A stretch of 64,000 nt of DNA from Pseudomonas azotoformans (GCF_001579805.1 NZ_CP014546.1:1488001-1552000); one strand, 5' to 3'; positions 22,310 to 35,920 are shown, counted from the first letter of the stretch. Translations and numbers: made by a program. Notes: generated by a model from the letters alone, not told the origin.

Positions 22310-23992
22310 TTACGTAGAGGCTTTTGCGGTAGCCGCTTCGATTTTACGTGTGATGTACCACTGTTGAGAGATCGACAACACGTTGTTGACCACCCAGTAC
22401 AGCACCAGACCAGCAGGGAACCACAGGAAGAAGAAGGTGAAGATGATTGGCATCATTTTCATTACCTTGGCCTGCATCGGATCCGGCGGAGTCGGGTTCA
22501 AACGCTGCTGGATGAACATGGTCGCGCCCATGATGATCGGCAGGATAAAGAACGGGTCTTTGATCGACAGGTCAGTTATCCACAGCATGAACGGTGCCTG
22601 GCGCATTTCCACGCTTTCCAGGAGTACCCAGTACAGCGACAGGAATACCGGCATCTGTACCAGAATCGGCAAGCAACCACCCAGCGGGTTGATCTTCTCT
22701 TTCTTGTACAGCTCCATCATGGCCTGCGACATTTTCTGCCGGTCATCGCCATGTTGTTCTTTCAGCGCCGCCAGTTTCGGTGCTACGGCACGCATGCGCG
22801 CCATCGACTTGTAGCTGGCTGCCGACAGAGGGAAGAAGATCCCCTTGATCAGCATGGTCAGGAAGATGATCGAGAAGCCCCAGTTACCCACAATGCTGTG
22901 GATATGTTGCAGCAACCAGAAAATCGGCTGGGCGATGAACCACAGGAAGCCGTAATCCACAGTCAGTTCCAGACCTGGGGACAACTCTTTCAGCACAGCC
23001 TGGCTTTTTGGGCCGGCATACAGGGTAGCGCTGGTTTCAGCCTTGGCACCTGGTGCGACGGTCAACGCCGGGCCAGTGAAGCCAATGATGTAGTTGCCTT
23101 GGCTGTCCTTGCGGGTTTGAACCAGGTTCGCGTCACCTTTGCTCGGGATCCAGGCGGTCACAAAGTAGTGTTGCAGCCAAGCTACCCAGCCACCTTGGAC
23201 GGTTTCTTTCAGCGAGCCCTTGTCGATATCTTTCATCGACACTTTTTTGTACGGCTCGTTACTTGTCCACAAGGCGGCGCCCAGGTAAGTCGCGGTGCCG
23301 GTGGCAGTGCTGGAAGAAGGATCGGAACTGGCGTCACGCTTGAGCTGGGCAAACAGGTTGCCGCTCCATGGTTTGTCGCTTTCGTTGTCGATCAGGTAAG
23401 TGACCTTCAAGTCGTACAGACCACGGGTAAAGCTGAAACGCTTGATGTAGTTGACGCCGTCGAGGCTGAATTTCAGGTCAACGTTCAACTGGTTCTGGCC
23501 ATCAGCCAGTTGATAAGTCTTCTGTTCGGTCGAATAAACCGGACGACCGGTAGCACGTGCATCCGGACCGTTGGTGCCGGTCAGGCCACTTTGCGCCAGA
23601 TAAGTACGTTCACCACCGTTATCGAACAGTTGGAACGGAACATCCGGATGGTCTTGGCGACGTGGATACAGCGGCAGTTTCAACTGCGCGATATCACCAC
23701 CTTGTGGGTCGATAGCCAGGTCGAGCACATCCGTTTTAACGTGGATGAGGTCTTTATTGGTGACCACTGGCGTTTCTAAAGGGGCGCTTGTCTCGCCATT
23801 CGCGCTGGGAACATCGGCACTCGCGGACGCATTGTTACCCAGCGGGGTGTCCGGAATAGCCGGCGCAGCCTGATTGGTAGCAACATTCTGAGTCGGCAGG
23901 GCAGCTTGGCCGTAGTCCTGGTTCCACTGAAGAACCATGACGTAGGACACGATTGCCAGGGCGACGATCAGGATCGTGCGTTTAATATCCAT
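22310..23992 (-). CDS. yidC: Membrane protein insertase YidC
   Basis: 560-residue inner-membrane insertase working alone or with SecYEG; AtpE is a classic client of this family. N-terminal membrane helix (about 7-24), large periplasmic beta-domain (about 60-340), then five membrane helices including the region WGFSIIFLTMLIKGIFFPLS with the conserved core Arg-containing groove downstream. Two bases separate it from yidD. Length is normal for a Gram-negative YidC. Confidence 0.98.
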   Translation of the reverse strand: MDIKRTILIVALAIVSYVMVLQWNQDYGQAALPTQNVATNQAAPAIPDTPLGNNASASADVPSANGETSAPLETPVVTNKDLIHVKTDVLDLAIDPQGGDIAQLKLPLYPRRQDHPDVPFQLFDNGGERTYLAQSGLTGTNGPDARATGRPVYSTEQKTYQLADGQNQLNVDLKFSLDGVNYIKRFSFTRGLYDLKVTYLIDNESDKPWSGNLFAQLKRDASSDPSSSTATGTATYLGAALWTSNEPYKKVSMKDIDKGSLKETVQGGWVAWLQHYFVTAWIPSKGDANLVQTRKDSQGNYIIGFTGPALTVAPGAKAETSATLYAGPKSQAVLKELSPGLELTVDYGFLWFIAQPIFWLLQHIHSIVGNWGFSIIFLTMLIKGIFFPLSAASYKSMARMRAVAPKLAALKEQHGDDRQKMSQAMMELYKKEKINPLGGCLPILVQMPVFLSLYWVLLESVEMRQAPFMLWITDLSIKDPFFILPIIMGATMFIQQRLNPTPPDPMQAKVMKMMPIIFTFFFLWFPAGLVLYWVVNNVLSISQQWYITRKIEAATAKAST

Positions 23993-23994
23993 GA

Positions 23995-24240
23995 TTACTC
24001 GGCCATCGAAGAAGAACGGGAGGTAGGGATAGGTGGAACCGGGTCATAACCACCGGGATTCCACGGATGACAGCGACCTAAACGACGAAAGGTCAGCCAG
24101 CCACCGCGCAGAAGACCATGATTTTCTATGGCCTCTAACGCGTAGCAGGAACAACTGGGGTAGAAACGACAGTGGCTGGCCATCAGAGGACTAATGGCAT
24201 AGCGATAAAACTGGATCGGAACGAGGGCCAGTTTACGCAT
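23995..24240 (-). CDS. yidD: Membrane protein insertion efficiency factor YidD
   Basis: 81-residue small protein with the family motif [18 protein letters not shown] (three conserved Cys, about 17-34) and [16 protein letters not shown]. It helps YidC-dependent insertion. Its start overlaps the rnpA stop by eight bases, the usual rpmH-rnpA-yidD-yidC arrangement. Confidence 0.95.
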   Translation of the reverse strand: MRKLALVPIQFYRYAISPLMASHCRFYPSCSCYALEAIENHGLLRGGWLTFRRLGRCHPWNPGGYDPVPPIPTSRSSSMAE

Positions 24241-24637
24241 CGGTACTGTCTACCCCTACAGTTTCGGTGTTGGCTACTGGAGCTGGTTTGTTGGTACGCG
24301 CCAGACGTTTCCAGAGCTTGCCGAAATGCTGAATCAATTCGGGGTTTTCTACATCACCCAAGCCTTTGCGCGCGACGATAACAATATCCCAACCAACCAG
24401 AGTGTCCTGGTGGAGGCGAAACGATTCGCGCATCAGACGCTTGAGGCGATTGCGCTCAACGGAGAGCTTTACGCTCTTCTTGCCGATCACCAACCCGAGA
24501 CGGGGGTGATCAAGATCGTTGTTACGCGCAAGGAGCAGGAGATTTTTCCCCGGAACCTTGCCGGTGGGGGAGTCAAAGACTGCCTTGAAATGCCGGGGGG
24601 TTAGCAGACGCTTTTCCCGACTGAAGTCCTGACTCAC
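24233..24637 (-). CDS. rnpA: Ribonuclease P protein component
   Basis: 134-residue RNase P protein, which binds the catalytic RNA for tRNA 5' maturation. It has the family signature [17 protein letters not shown] (about 50-66). A frame opens at 24733, but that overlaps rpmH entirely; the GTG at 24637 gives the normal N-terminus [16 protein letters not shown] and normal length. Confidence 0.95.
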   Translation of the reverse strand: MSQDFSREKRLLTPRHFKAVFDSPTGKVPGKNLLLLARNNDLDHPRLGLVIGKKSVKLSVERNRLKRLMRESFRLHQDTLVGWDIVIVARKGLGDVENPELIQHFGKLWKRLARTNKPAPVANTETVGVDSTDA

Positions 24638-24653
24638 CACCAGTACCGGATTA

Positions 24654-24788
24654 TCAAACTGCCAGACGCGCACGACCTTTGGCGCGGCGACGCGACAGGA
24701 CAGCACGGCCGTTCTTGGTGGCCATGCGAGCACGGAAGCCGTGAGTACGGGCGCGTTTGATGGTGCTTGGTTGGAAAGTACGTTTCAT
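24654..24788 (-). CDS. rpmH: 50S ribosomal protein L34
   Basis: 44 residues: starts [19 protein letters not shown] and ends [12 protein letters not shown], the textbook L34 sequence. It starts the rpmH-rnpA-yidD-yidC group and marks the left side of oriC. A predicted promoter lies 62 bases upstream. Confidence 0.99.
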   Translation of the reverse strand: MKRTFQPSTIKRARTHGFRARMATKNGRAVLSRRRAKGRARLAV

Positions 24789-24849
24789 GGCGTTGTTACC
24801 TGGTTCGTCCACAACGGGCCGGAATGGCCCCCGTTTTAAGAGACCGGCG

Positions 24850-24878
24850 ATTCTAGAGAAAGCAAGCCTCTAGGTCAA
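24850..24878 (-). promoter_or_regulatory. Predicted promoter of rpmH-rnpA-yidD-yidC
   Basis: On the minus strand TTGACC (24873-24878) and TAGAAT (24850-24855) are 17 bases apart. The leader then carries a GGGCC / GGCCC hairpin before the rpmH ATG. Confidence 0.75.
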
Positions 24879-24899
24879 TTTCCAACCAGCTTTTCCTTT

Positions 24900-25320
24900 A
24901 ATTAGATCTCTGCCGCTCATTTACCGTTTTCTGTCCGCTCGGCTTTCTCAGGTCAGGGCATAGATATAAAAATAAAGAAGGAAGTTATTTAAAGCTTTTC
25001 TGTAAAGCTTATAAAAGCTAGGCAGCCAATCATCTGTGGATAACTGCCTTTAGGCCATATACCACGTGATGTACAGGGAATGACAACACGGGGGAGAAAC
25101 GGTGCTCTGCCTGTGCTGCGCTGTCGGATAAGCTGTGGGTGGAATGGGTTGTTATCCACAGGCCAGTTACCCACAGACTTCCGCCCCCACTTGTACAACG
25201 ACCTCAAGGGCGCTTATCCACAGAGCTTATGCACAGACCATTGGTCGCATTTATCACCGTTAACACGTTGATTTTGGCTGGCCTCTGATCAACCTACATG
25301 TGGATAAGTGGGCGGCTCGC
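24900..25320. other. oriC: Chromosomal replication origin oriC
   Basis: The 585-base rpmH-dnaA gap has an AT-rich stretch (about 24958-25020), suited to unwinding. Next to it are four perfect DnaA boxes (25035-25043, 25152-25160, 25214-25222, 25299-25307) and near-matches at 25167 (TTACCCACA) and 25227 (TTATGCACA). Gene direction flips here, minus on the left and plus on the right, as expected for a bidirectional origin. This is the known Pseudomonas oriC position. Confidence 0.93.
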
Positions 25321-25329
25321 CGCTACAAT
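25299..25329 (+). promoter_or_regulatory. Candidate dnaA promoter overlapped by a DnaA box
   Basis: A TACAAT -10 box lies at 25324-25329, 45 bases before the dnaA start. The -35 region is weak and coincides with the perfect DnaA box at 25299-25307, which fits DnaA autorepression. Confidence 0.5.
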
Positions 25330-25373
25330 GGCGGCTGTTTTTGCCTCACCGGCTTTCAACTTAGGGGATATCC

Positions 25374-26891
25374 GTGTCAGTGGAACTTTGGCAGCAGTGC
25401 GTGGAGCTTTTGCGCGAAGAGCTGCCTGCCCAGCAATTCAACACCTGGATCCGTCCGCTACAGGTCGAAGCCGAAGGCGACGAGTTGCGTGTCTACGCGC
25501 CCAATCGTTTTGTTCTCGACTGGGTCAACGAGAAGTACCTGAGCCGCGTTCTCGAATTGCTCGATGAACATGGCAACGGCCTCGCGCCTGTTCTCTCCTT
25601 ATTAATAGGCAGCAAACGGAGCTCGGCGCCTCGCGCTGCGCCGAATGCGCCATTGGCCGCGGCTGCGTCGCAAGCCCAGGCGGCGGCAGCACCTGCTGTC
25701 AGCGCGCCGACGCCTGCACCAGCGCCCTCCAAATCCTCTGCGCAGAAAAATGCAGCAGAGAATGAAGAGCCGTCCCGCGACAGCTTTGACCCGATGGCAG
25801 GTGCTGCCTCCCAACAGGCCCCGGTCCGCGCCGAACAGCGCACTGTGCAGGTCGAAGGCGCGCTCAAGCACACCAGCTACCTGAACCGCACCTTTACCTT
25901 CGAGAACTTCGTCGAAGGTAAATCCAACCAACTGGCTCGCGCAGCCGCCTGGCAGGTTGCTGACAACCCCAAGCACGGTTACAACCCGCTCTTCCTTTAT
26001 GGCGGTGTTGGCTTGGGTAAGACCCACTTGATGCACGCTGTGGGTAACCACCTATTAAAGAAGAACCCGAATGCCAAGGTCGTGTACCTGCACTCGGAGC
26101 GCTTCGTGGCCGATATGGTCAAGGCCTTGCAGCTCAATGCCATCAACGAGTTCAAGCGGTTCTACCGCTCGGTTGATGCGTTGCTGATCGATGACATTCA
26201 ATTCTTTGCCCGCAAAGAACGCTCCCAGGAAGAGTTCTTCCACACCTTCAACGCCCTGCTTGAAGGTGGCCAACAGGTCATCTTGACCAGTGACCGTTAC
26301 CCGAAAGAAATCGAAGGCCTGGAAGAACGTCTGAAATCTCGCTTCGGTTGGGGTCTGACCGTTGCGGTAGAGCCGCCGGAGCTGGAAACCCGCGTCGCGA
26401 TCCTGATGAAAAAGGCCGACCAGGCCAAAGTCGACCTGCCCCACGATGCGGCTTTCTTCATCGCTCAACGCATCCGCTCCAACGTGCGAGAGTTGGAAGG
26501 CGCGCTCAAGCGGGTCATCGCGCACTCTCACTTTATGGGCCGCGACATCACCATCGAGCTGATTCGTGAATCCCTGAAGGACTTGTTGGCACTGCAGGAC
26601 AAATTGGTGAGTGTGGATAACATCCAGCGCACCGTGGCCGAGTACTACAAGATCAAGATTTCCGACCTGCTGTCCAAGCGCCGCTCGCGCTCGGTGGCAC
26701 GCCCCCGTCAGGTGGCCATGGCGCTCTCCAAGGAGCTGACCAACCACAGCCTGCCGGAAATCGGTGATGTGTTTGGCGGACGCGACCACACCACGGTCTT
26801 GCATGCGTGCCGCAAGATCAATGAACTTAAGGAATCCGACGCGGATATTCGCGAGGACTACAAGAACCTGCTGCGTACACTGACCACTTGA
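25374..26891 (+). CDS. dnaA: Chromosomal replication initiator DnaA
   Basis: 505-residue initiator that binds DnaA boxes and opens oriC. The GTG start follows TTAGGGGATATCC and gives [18 protein letters not shown]. Domain I (about 1-85), an Ala/Pro-rich linker domain II (about 86-165), AAA+ domain III with [10 protein letters not shown] (about 210) and LLIDDIQFF (about 270), and domain IV with [15 protein letters not shown] (about 465), the DNA-binding signature. First gene of dnaA-dnaN-recF-gyrB. Confidence 0.99.
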   Translation: MSVELWQQCVELLREELPAQQFNTWIRPLQVEAEGDELRVYAPNRFVLDWVNEKYLSRVLELLDEHGNGLAPVLSLLIGSKRSSAPRAAPNAPLAAAASQAQAAAAPAVSAPTPAPAPSKSSAQKNAAENEEPSRDSFDPMAGAASQQAPVRAEQRTVQVEGALKHTSYLNRTFTFENFVEGKSNQLARAAAWQVADNPKHGYNPLFLYGGVGLGKTHLMHAVGNHLLKKNPNAKVVYLHSERFVADMVKALQLNAINEFKRFYRSVDALLIDDIQFFARKERSQEEFFHTFNALLEGGQQVILTSDRYPKEIEGLEERLKSRFGWGLTVAVEPPELETRVAILMKKADQAKVDLPHDAAFFIAQRIRSNVRELEGALKRVIAHSHFMGRDITIELIRESLKDLLALQDKLVSVDNIQRTVAEYYKIKISDLLSKRRSRSVARPRQVAMALSKELTNHSLPEIGDVFGGRDHTTVLHACRKINELKESDADIREDYKNLLRTLTT

Positions 26892-26929
26892 TGACACCAG
26901 CGCAGCTTATTAAGGCAAGGGACTAGACC

Positions 26930-28033
26930 ATGCATTTCACCATTCAACGCGAAGCCCTGTTGAAACCCCTGCAACTGGTCGCAGGCGTCGTCGAGCGCCG
27001 ACAGACCTTGCCGGTGCTTTCCAACGTATTGCTGGTAGTCGAAGGCCAGCAATTGTCCTTGACCGGTACTGACCTGGAAGTCGAGCTGGTCGGTCGTGTG
27101 CAGCTGGAAGAGCCCGCTGAACCCGGCGAGATCACCGTCCCGGCGCGCAAGCTGATGGACATCTGCAAGAGCCTGCCGAACGACGCGCTGATCGACATCA
27201 AGGTTGATGATGCGAAGTTGGTGGTCAAGGCCGGTCGCAGCCGCTTCACCTTGTCCACTTTGCCGGCGAATGATTTCCCGACCGTTGAAGAAGGCCCTGG
27301 TTCGCTGACCTGCAGCCTGGAGCAGAGCAAACTGCGTCGTTTGATTGAGCGCACCAGCTTCGCCATGGCTCAGCAGGACGTGCGTTACTACCTCAACGGC
27401 ATGCTTCTGGAAGTGTCGGAAGGCATCATCCGCGCTGTGGCCACCGACGGTCACCGTCTGGCCATGTGCTCGATGCGCGCTGATATCGGTCAGCCAGATC
27501 GTCACCAAGTCATTGTGCCGCGCAAAGGTATCCTTGAATTGGCGCGTCTGCTCACCGAGCCGGAAGGCAACGTCAGCATCGTGTTGGGTCAACACCATAT
27601 TCGTGCGACCACCGGTGAGTTCACCTTCACCTCCAAGCTGGTTGACGGTAAGTTCCCGGATTACGAGCGCGTGCTGCCTAAAGGTGGCGACAAGCTGGTA
27701 CTGGGTGATCGTCAGGCCCTGCGTGAGGCGTTCAGCCGTACCGCGATTCTGTCCAACGAGAAGTACCGTGGCATCCGTCTGCAACTGGCCAATGGTCAGC
27801 TGAAAATCCAGGCGAACAACCCGGAGCAGGAAGAGGCGGAAGAAGAAGTGGGCGTCGACTACAACGGCGGCTCCCTGGAAATCGGCTTCAACGTGAGCTA
27901 CCTGTTGGATGTACTGGGTGTGATGACTACCGAGCAGGTTCGCCTGATTCTGTCTGACTCCAACAGCAGCGCCCTGGTACAGGAATCCGATAACGACGAC
28001 TCGGCGTATGTTGTCATGCCGATGCGTCTGTAA
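26930..28033 (+). CDS. dnaN: DNA polymerase III beta sliding clamp
   Basis: 367-residue clamp of three similar domains, starting MHFTIQREALLKPLQ and ending SAYVVMPMRL, the conserved C-terminus. It tethers DNA polymerase III and other clamp users to DNA. Length is exact for the family, 38 bases after dnaA. Confidence 0.99.
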   Translation: MHFTIQREALLKPLQLVAGVVERRQTLPVLSNVLLVVEGQQLSLTGTDLEVELVGRVQLEEPAEPGEITVPARKLMDICKSLPNDALIDIKVDDAKLVVKAGRSRFTLSTLPANDFPTVEEGPGSLTCSLEQSKLRRLIERTSFAMAQQDVRYYLNGMLLEVSEGIIRAVATDGHRLAMCSMRADIGQPDRHQVIVPRKGILELARLLTEPEGNVSIVLGQHHIRATTGEFTFTSKLVDGKFPDYERVLPKGGDKLVLGDRQALREAFSRTAILSNEKYRGIRLQLANGQLKIQANNPEQEEAEEEVGVDYNGGSLEIGFNVSYLLDVLGVMTTEQVRLILSDSNSSALVQESDNDDSAYVVMPMRL

Positions 28034-28053
28034 TCATGCTCAGCAGAAGCTAG

Positions 28054-31579
<3,526 letters not shown>

Positions 31580-31600
31580 TCCCGGTAAGCCTGCCAAACT

Positions 31601-31632
31601 AAAAAGGCCAACGCTTAGCGTTGGCCTTTTTT
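31601..31632. terminator. Bidirectional terminator between gyrB and the response regulator
   Basis: Stem AAAAAGGCCAACGC / GCGTTGGCC followed by six T on the plus strand, with A's on the other side. It serves gyrB on the plus strand and can serve the convergent response regulator gene. Confidence 0.88.
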
Positions 31633-31660
31633 ATTGGGTGAAAATCAGCGAATTTGAAAA

Positions 31661-31676
31661 TGCTCCACGTGGAACA
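31661..31676. promoter_or_regulatory. parS: parS-like site after gyrB
   Basis: TGCTCCACGTGGAACA, one mismatch from the perfect parS palindrome, between gyrB and the response regulator. It is the third such site within 3.2 kb. Confidence 0.78.
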
Positions 31677-31685
31677 TCAGCGTAA

Positions 31686-32408
31686 TCAGCCTTGAGAAGC
31701 TGCCGCCACACTCTCCAATCGATACCCATACCCATAGATCGTCAGCAACTGCCAACCCCGATCCGCCGTCAGCCCCAGCTTGTTTCGTAACCGGTAGATA
31801 TGCGTATCCAGCGGCCGTGACGACACCATTTCTTCATGGGTCCAGAACCGCTCGTAGAGGTACTCGCGAGACAGTGGTCGGGCCAAGTTAGCGAACAGAC
31901 AGCTGGCCAGACGGTACTCACGTTCCGTGAGGTTGATCGGTTTGCCCGCGCGGGTAACCGTCAACTCAGCGTCATCAAAGGTCAGGTCATTGAAGCTCTG
32001 CACTTCATGGGTGGCAGACTTCTGCAGGCCATGCCGACGCAGAACCGCCGTGACCCGTGCTTTCAATTCATTAGGACGGAAAGGTTTGCTGACGTAATCA
32101 TCGGCGCCACTGTTGAGCGCGGTGACGATGTCGCTCTCGGCATCACGGCTGGTGAGCATGATGACGGCAGGTGGCGACTCCATGTGTTCGCGGGTCCAGC
32201 GCAGCAACGCGATGCCGGTGATGTCCGGCAATTGCCAGTCGAGTATCAGCAGGTCGAAGGTTTCCCGGCGCAGTTGGCGTAACAGGTCTTCACCGCGTTC
32301 GAAGCAATGCAGGGACCAAGGCTGTTCGGCGGTGCTGGGGATTTGTCGCAGTGTCTGTTCCACCCGGCGCAGTTCGGCGGGTTCGTCATCCAGTATTGCG
32401 ACACGCAT
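31686..32408 (-). CDS. OmpR-family response regulator
   Basis: 240 residues. Receiver domain (about 1-120) with acidic pair Asp7/Asp8, phospho-acceptor Asp57 in LLILDWQLPD, and the SKPF lysine; then a winged-helix DNA-binding domain (about 140-232) with LTEREYRLASCLF and RPLDTHIYRLRNKL. It is divergent from the FecR-protein and CHASE2-kinase genes, which makes these the likely partners. Target genes are unknown. Confidence 0.9.
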   Translation of the reverse strand: MRVAILDDEPAELRRVEQTLRQIPSTAEQPWSLHCFERGEDLLRQLRRETFDLLILDWQLPDITGIALLRWTREHMESPPAVIMLTSRDAESDIVTALNSGADDYVSKPFRPNELKARVTAVLRRHGLQKSATHEVQSFNDLTFDDAELTVTRAGKPINLTEREYRLASCLFANLARPLSREYLYERFWTHEEMVSSRPLDTHIYRLRNKLGLTADRGWQLLTIYGYGYRLESVAAASQG

Positions 32409-32662
32409 GGGTGGGTCCTTTCATTTGAAGAGTGCGACAGCCGTCGGCCGGTTTTTGAATCTGAAGAATTGTGCGCAGATTCATCGACCCCTCGGATCTC
32501 TCTATACGCTGGGATCAATGAGCGGTTAACCCATTGAAAGTCCTCGATACCAATGTGGGAAAGATACCGGCTCCTGACCCTAAGGAAAAGGATCAGCCGA
32601 CGCATGCGCTGCCGTAAACTCCTGTGCGCTGATGTCTGTTGCCCTCTGGAACCCTGACTTGT

Positions 32663-33580
32663 ATGAGCGCCATGTTTCTTTCTCTTAATTGCCTGCGCTG
32701 CGCCCTTCCCTCTTTGTTGATCATGATGGTGGGCTCGGCGGGCGCTGCTACAAAGGTTCGTGCGCCATACATCGACGATGACTTCCTGTGCCGGGTCCAG
32801 CCTCTGCCTGCCGTAGTCCAGCATCTCACCGGCGAAGCCTGGAAGCTCGATACCCGGGGCAAGATGATTCCCCTGCTCGAAGGCATGTCTATTGATGAAC
32901 AGGAAGGTGTGAAGACCTCGGCGTCGGCGTTCGTCAGCCTGTTGCTGGGTGATGGATCCCGCGTGGTGTTGCCCTCTGATTCCCAGGTGCGGCTCCACTT
33001 GGAGAAGAAGCTGTCGATTCCCCGAGTGGTACTCGAACAAGGCCAGGCCGAGGCGTATGTGATCAAGCGTGCCAGCGATCATGATCGCTTCCAGATCGTG
33101 ACGCCTGTAGGGGTGCTGGGGGTGCGAGGTACGCACTTTCGGGTGCGCAATGACGCTGAGCGATCGCTGTTGGAGGTGTTGGACGGTCAAGTCGCCGCCA
33201 ACCGGGATCGGACAGGCGAGATCAAAGTGGCTGCACGCCAAGGCCTGCTCTTCAAGAAACAGGGCGACCTCAATCCTGTAGAACTGCTGGCCGCACCGAA
33301 GCTGATCGGCCAAGACGGCCAGAAAGGCGACGCGCCGGTCTGGAGCTTATACCTTCGGCCATTGCCCGGCGCCCAGCGCTACCGTGCACAGGTCGCCACT
33401 GACAAAACCTTTATGAACATCAAGCAGGAAAACTTTTCCAGCACGCCGAAAATGAGCTTCACTGGGCTCAAAGCCTCGTTCTATCACGTGCGCTTGTCGG
33501 CTTACGACGAAAACGGCCTGGAGGGAGAAACCGGGGTCTATGACATCTTCTACTACCCGCCCACTGCCCAGGTACGTTGA
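32663..33580 (+). CDS. Exported FecR-domain protein
   Basis: 305 residues. A signal peptide (about 1-28, ending VGSAGAA) precedes a FecR domain (about 60-160): VSLLLGDGSRVVLPSDSQVRL and FQIVTPVGVLGVRGTHFRV (quoted in part) are typical. The C-terminal part (about 210-300) looks like a beta-sandwich, with YRAQVATD. An earlier TTG at 32639 is possible; the ATG at 32663 gives a cleaner signal peptide. It ends 3 bases before the CHASE2 kinase, so the two are very likely co-transcribed and act together in the periplasm. Confidence 0.82.
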   Translation: MSAMFLSLNCLRCALPSLLIMMVGSAGAATKVRAPYIDDDFLCRVQPLPAVVQHLTGEAWKLDTRGKMIPLLEGMSIDEQEGVKTSASAFVSLLLGDGSRVVLPSDSQVRLHLEKKLSIPRVVLEQGQAEAYVIKRASDHDRFQIVTPVGVLGVRGTHFRVRNDAERSLLEVLDGQVAANRDRTGEIKVAARQGLLFKKQGDLNPVELLAAPKLIGQDGQKGDAPVWSLYLRPLPGAQRYRAQVATDKTFMNIKQENFSSTPKMSFTGLKASFYHVRLSAYDENGLEGETGVYDIFYYPPTAQVR

Positions 33581-33583
33581 CCA

Positions 33584-35863
33584 ATGATGCTCTGGGGCAA
33601 GGCCGAGAAACGTCAACCCACCCATGCCCAGCGCCTGTTCCACGGCCTGGTGCGTGAATGGTTGTGGATAGGTTTGCTGCTGCTGCCCATCACCGCCTAT
33701 CTGTCGCTGAGCCCGGGCCTGGCCTTGAACAATCCGTTATACGACAGCCTGCGTCGCCTCACACCACTACCTGTCCATCCCCGCATCCTGCTGGTGACGA
33801 TCGATGATTCCAGCCTTAAGAAGCTAGGCCGATGGCCTTGGCCACGCAGCCTGCACGCCGACTTGATCGACCGCCTGAGCGCCGCGCAACCGTCGGCCAT
33901 TCTGTTCGATGTGATCTTCAGTGAGCCCGGCGACCCCGCCAATGACAAACGCCTGGCTGAGTCGGTCTGCAACGCTGGCAATGTCTTGCTACCCCTGGTG
34001 CGTGAAGGTGCTGCGAACTACAGCCAACCGGACACGCAGATGATGCCGCTGCTCAAATGCGCCAAAGGGGTTGGCCACATCAATGTGGAAGCGGACAGCG
34101 ATGGTGTGGTCCGCAGCCTCTACCTGCGTGAAGGCCCGCCCGATGCCACGGCACCGCAATTGGCCTGGCTGGCCTATGAGATGAGTGGCGGGTTGTCTGA
34201 CATGCCGGGCGAGCCTCTGCAATCGCTCACTCAGCACTGGCATCGGGAGCACGCTATCCGTATCCCGTTCATTGCCCCTCATACGCATTTTCCCAGCGTG
34301 TCCTACGCGAGCGTATTGCGCGGTGAAGTGGCTCCCGAGCAACTGCGTGGTCGCCTGATCCTGGTGGGGTCGACAGCCTCCGGGATGGGCGATCGTTTCG
34401 TCACACCTGTGTCTTCGACGGTGGGCACCACGGCAGGTGTGGAGATCCAGGCCAACCTGCTCAATGGCTTGCTGCAAGGCCGCAGCATCGTTGATCTGCC
34501 AGGCTGGCTTGCGGCCTTGATGGCGACCTCATTGGTGGCATTGTTATTGGGCCTGCTGCTCTATCGTCCGCGCTATGCGTTGTGGATGACCCTGGGCTGC
34601 ATGGGCGCCGCGTTACTCGGTTCCCTGGCCCTGTTGCGCCTAGGGCATTGGTGGTCGCCTGCGGCCTGTCTGATTGGTTTGCTGCTCAGCTACCTGATCT
34701 GGAACTGGCGCCGCCTCAGTGTGATCCTCGCCTATTTCGGCTGGGAACTGGCACGCCTGGACAACGAACCCAAAGTCCTGCCCGAACGCCGCCGTGCACC
34801 TGCCAGCAAAGGCGATGTGTTGCAGGCACGTATCTTTGCCCTGGAACAGGCCGTAAGCCGCACACGCGACACACGGCGCTTTATGGCCGATGGCCTGGAG
34901 TGCCTGCCGGTGGCAACCCTGATTACCGATCCCAAGGGCAATATCCTGCTGGCCAACCGCATCTCTCGGCAAGTGTTCGGCAATGATCTGGTCAACGAAA
35001 ACCTGTTGGAGCAACTGGCGGACTTGGGCTACCCACCGCTGCACAATGGCGTGCGCCCTGCCCTGTCGGCGCTGGAGCTTGTGGAGTTCCGGGACATCCA
35101 CCAACGCAGCCTGCGCATGGAGCTTGCGCCCTTGCTGCCGGCTGAAGGCGATGTCGCCCTTGGTTGGCTGCTGAGCCTGACGGATCTGAGCAAGGAGCGC
35201 GAAGCCCAGCAACACCGCGAGACCATGTTGCGGTTCCTCTCTCACGACCTGCGCGCACCCCATTCAGCGATCCTTGCACTGCTGGATGTGCATAACGGCG
35301 AGTCCCCAGTCTTTGCCCAGATTGAACAACAAGTTCGCCGTGCCTTGGGCCTCACTGAATCCTTCGTGCAACTGGCGAAAGCCGAGGCTGACGGTTACCA
35401 GTTCCAGCCGACGCTGTTCGCCATGTTGGTCATGGATGCATTTGACCAAGTGGCGCTAATCGCCCAGCTCAAGGGGATTCATCTGGTTCACGACTTGGAC
35501 GAGGCCGATGAAGGCATGGTGTCGGCTGACCAATCATTGCTAACCCGCGCGTTGTTCAACGTGCTGGAGAACGCCATCAAGTATTCGCCTTCCGGGACGA
35601 CCGTGAGGTTGAGGCACAGCAGCGCAGAAGGCTGGTTGGAGTGCCGTATCAGCGACCAGGGTCCAGGGATTGCCGCACAGGACCTGCCGGAGCTGTTCAG
35701 CCAATACCGCCGCTTCGATTCGTCCCAAGGCAGCGAAGGCCTGGGGTTGGGACTGACCATGGTCAAGGCTGTGGTAGAGCGTCACGGGGGGCGTATTAGT
35801 TGCGAAAGCGTGGTGGGCAAAGGCACCACATTCAGCCTTCAACTGCCGCTGCTGGAAGACTGA
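33584..35863 (+). CDS. CHASE2-domain sensor histidine kinase
   Basis: 759 residues. One membrane helix (about 25-47), a periplasmic CHASE2 sensor domain (about 50-310, with RILLVTIDDSSLKKLGRWPWPR and ILVGSTASGMGDRFVTP, quoted in part), three closely spaced membrane helices (about 310-385), a PAS-like region (about 440-540), and the kinase core: H box FLSHDLRAPHSA (about 550), N box NVLENAIKYSP, G boxes SDQGPGI and GLGLGLTMV. The H box reads SHDLRAP rather than SHELRTP. Gene context pairs it with the FecR protein and the divergent regulator; the signal is unknown. Confidence 0.88.
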   Translation: MMLWGKAEKRQPTHAQRLFHGLVREWLWIGLLLLPITAYLSLSPGLALNNPLYDSLRRLTPLPVHPRILLVTIDDSSLKKLGRWPWPRSLHADLIDRLSAAQPSAILFDVIFSEPGDPANDKRLAESVCNAGNVLLPLVREGAANYSQPDTQMMPLLKCAKGVGHINVEADSDGVVRSLYLREGPPDATAPQLAWLAYEMSGGLSDMPGEPLQSLTQHWHREHAIRIPFIAPHTHFPSVSYASVLRGEVAPEQLRGRLILVGSTASGMGDRFVTPVSSTVGTTAGVEIQANLLNGLLQGRSIVDLPGWLAALMATSLVALLLGLLLYRPRYALWMTLGCMGAALLGSLALLRLGHWWSPAACLIGLLLSYLIWNWRRLSVILAYFGWELARLDNEPKVLPERRRAPASKGDVLQARIFALEQAVSRTRDTRRFMADGLECLPVATLITDPKGNILLANRISRQVFGNDLVNENLLEQLADLGYPPLHNGVRPALSALELVEFRDIHQRSLRMELAPLLPAEGDVALGWLLSLTDLSKEREAQQHRETMLRFLSHDLRAPHSAILALLDVHNGESPVFAQIEQQVRRALGLTESFVQLAKAEADGYQFQPTLFAMLVMDAFDQVALIAQLKGIHLVHDLDEADEGMVSADQSLLTRALFNVLENAIKYSPSGTTVRLRHSSAEGWLECRISDQGPGIAAQDLPELFSQYRRFDSSQGSEGLGLGLTMVKAVVERHGGRISCESVVGKGTTFSLQLPLLED

Positions 35864-35883
35864 AAAACGTACTTTTCTGCTGT

Positions 35884-35920
35884 GCATAAAAAACCGGTCA
35901 CAAGGACCGGTTTTTTATGC
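35884..35920. terminator. Strong bidirectional terminator
   Basis: Perfect 16-base arms GCATAAAAAACCGGTC / GACCGGTTTTTTATGC around a 5-base loop. It lies between the convergent kinase and acyltransferase genes. The remaining bases to 36043 are AT-rich and contain one perfect DnaA box (36030-36038). Confidence 0.9.

Noticed and set aside
25080..25271. 63-residue frame inside oriC
   Set aside because: It is built across DnaA boxes, with no start signal and no coding character.
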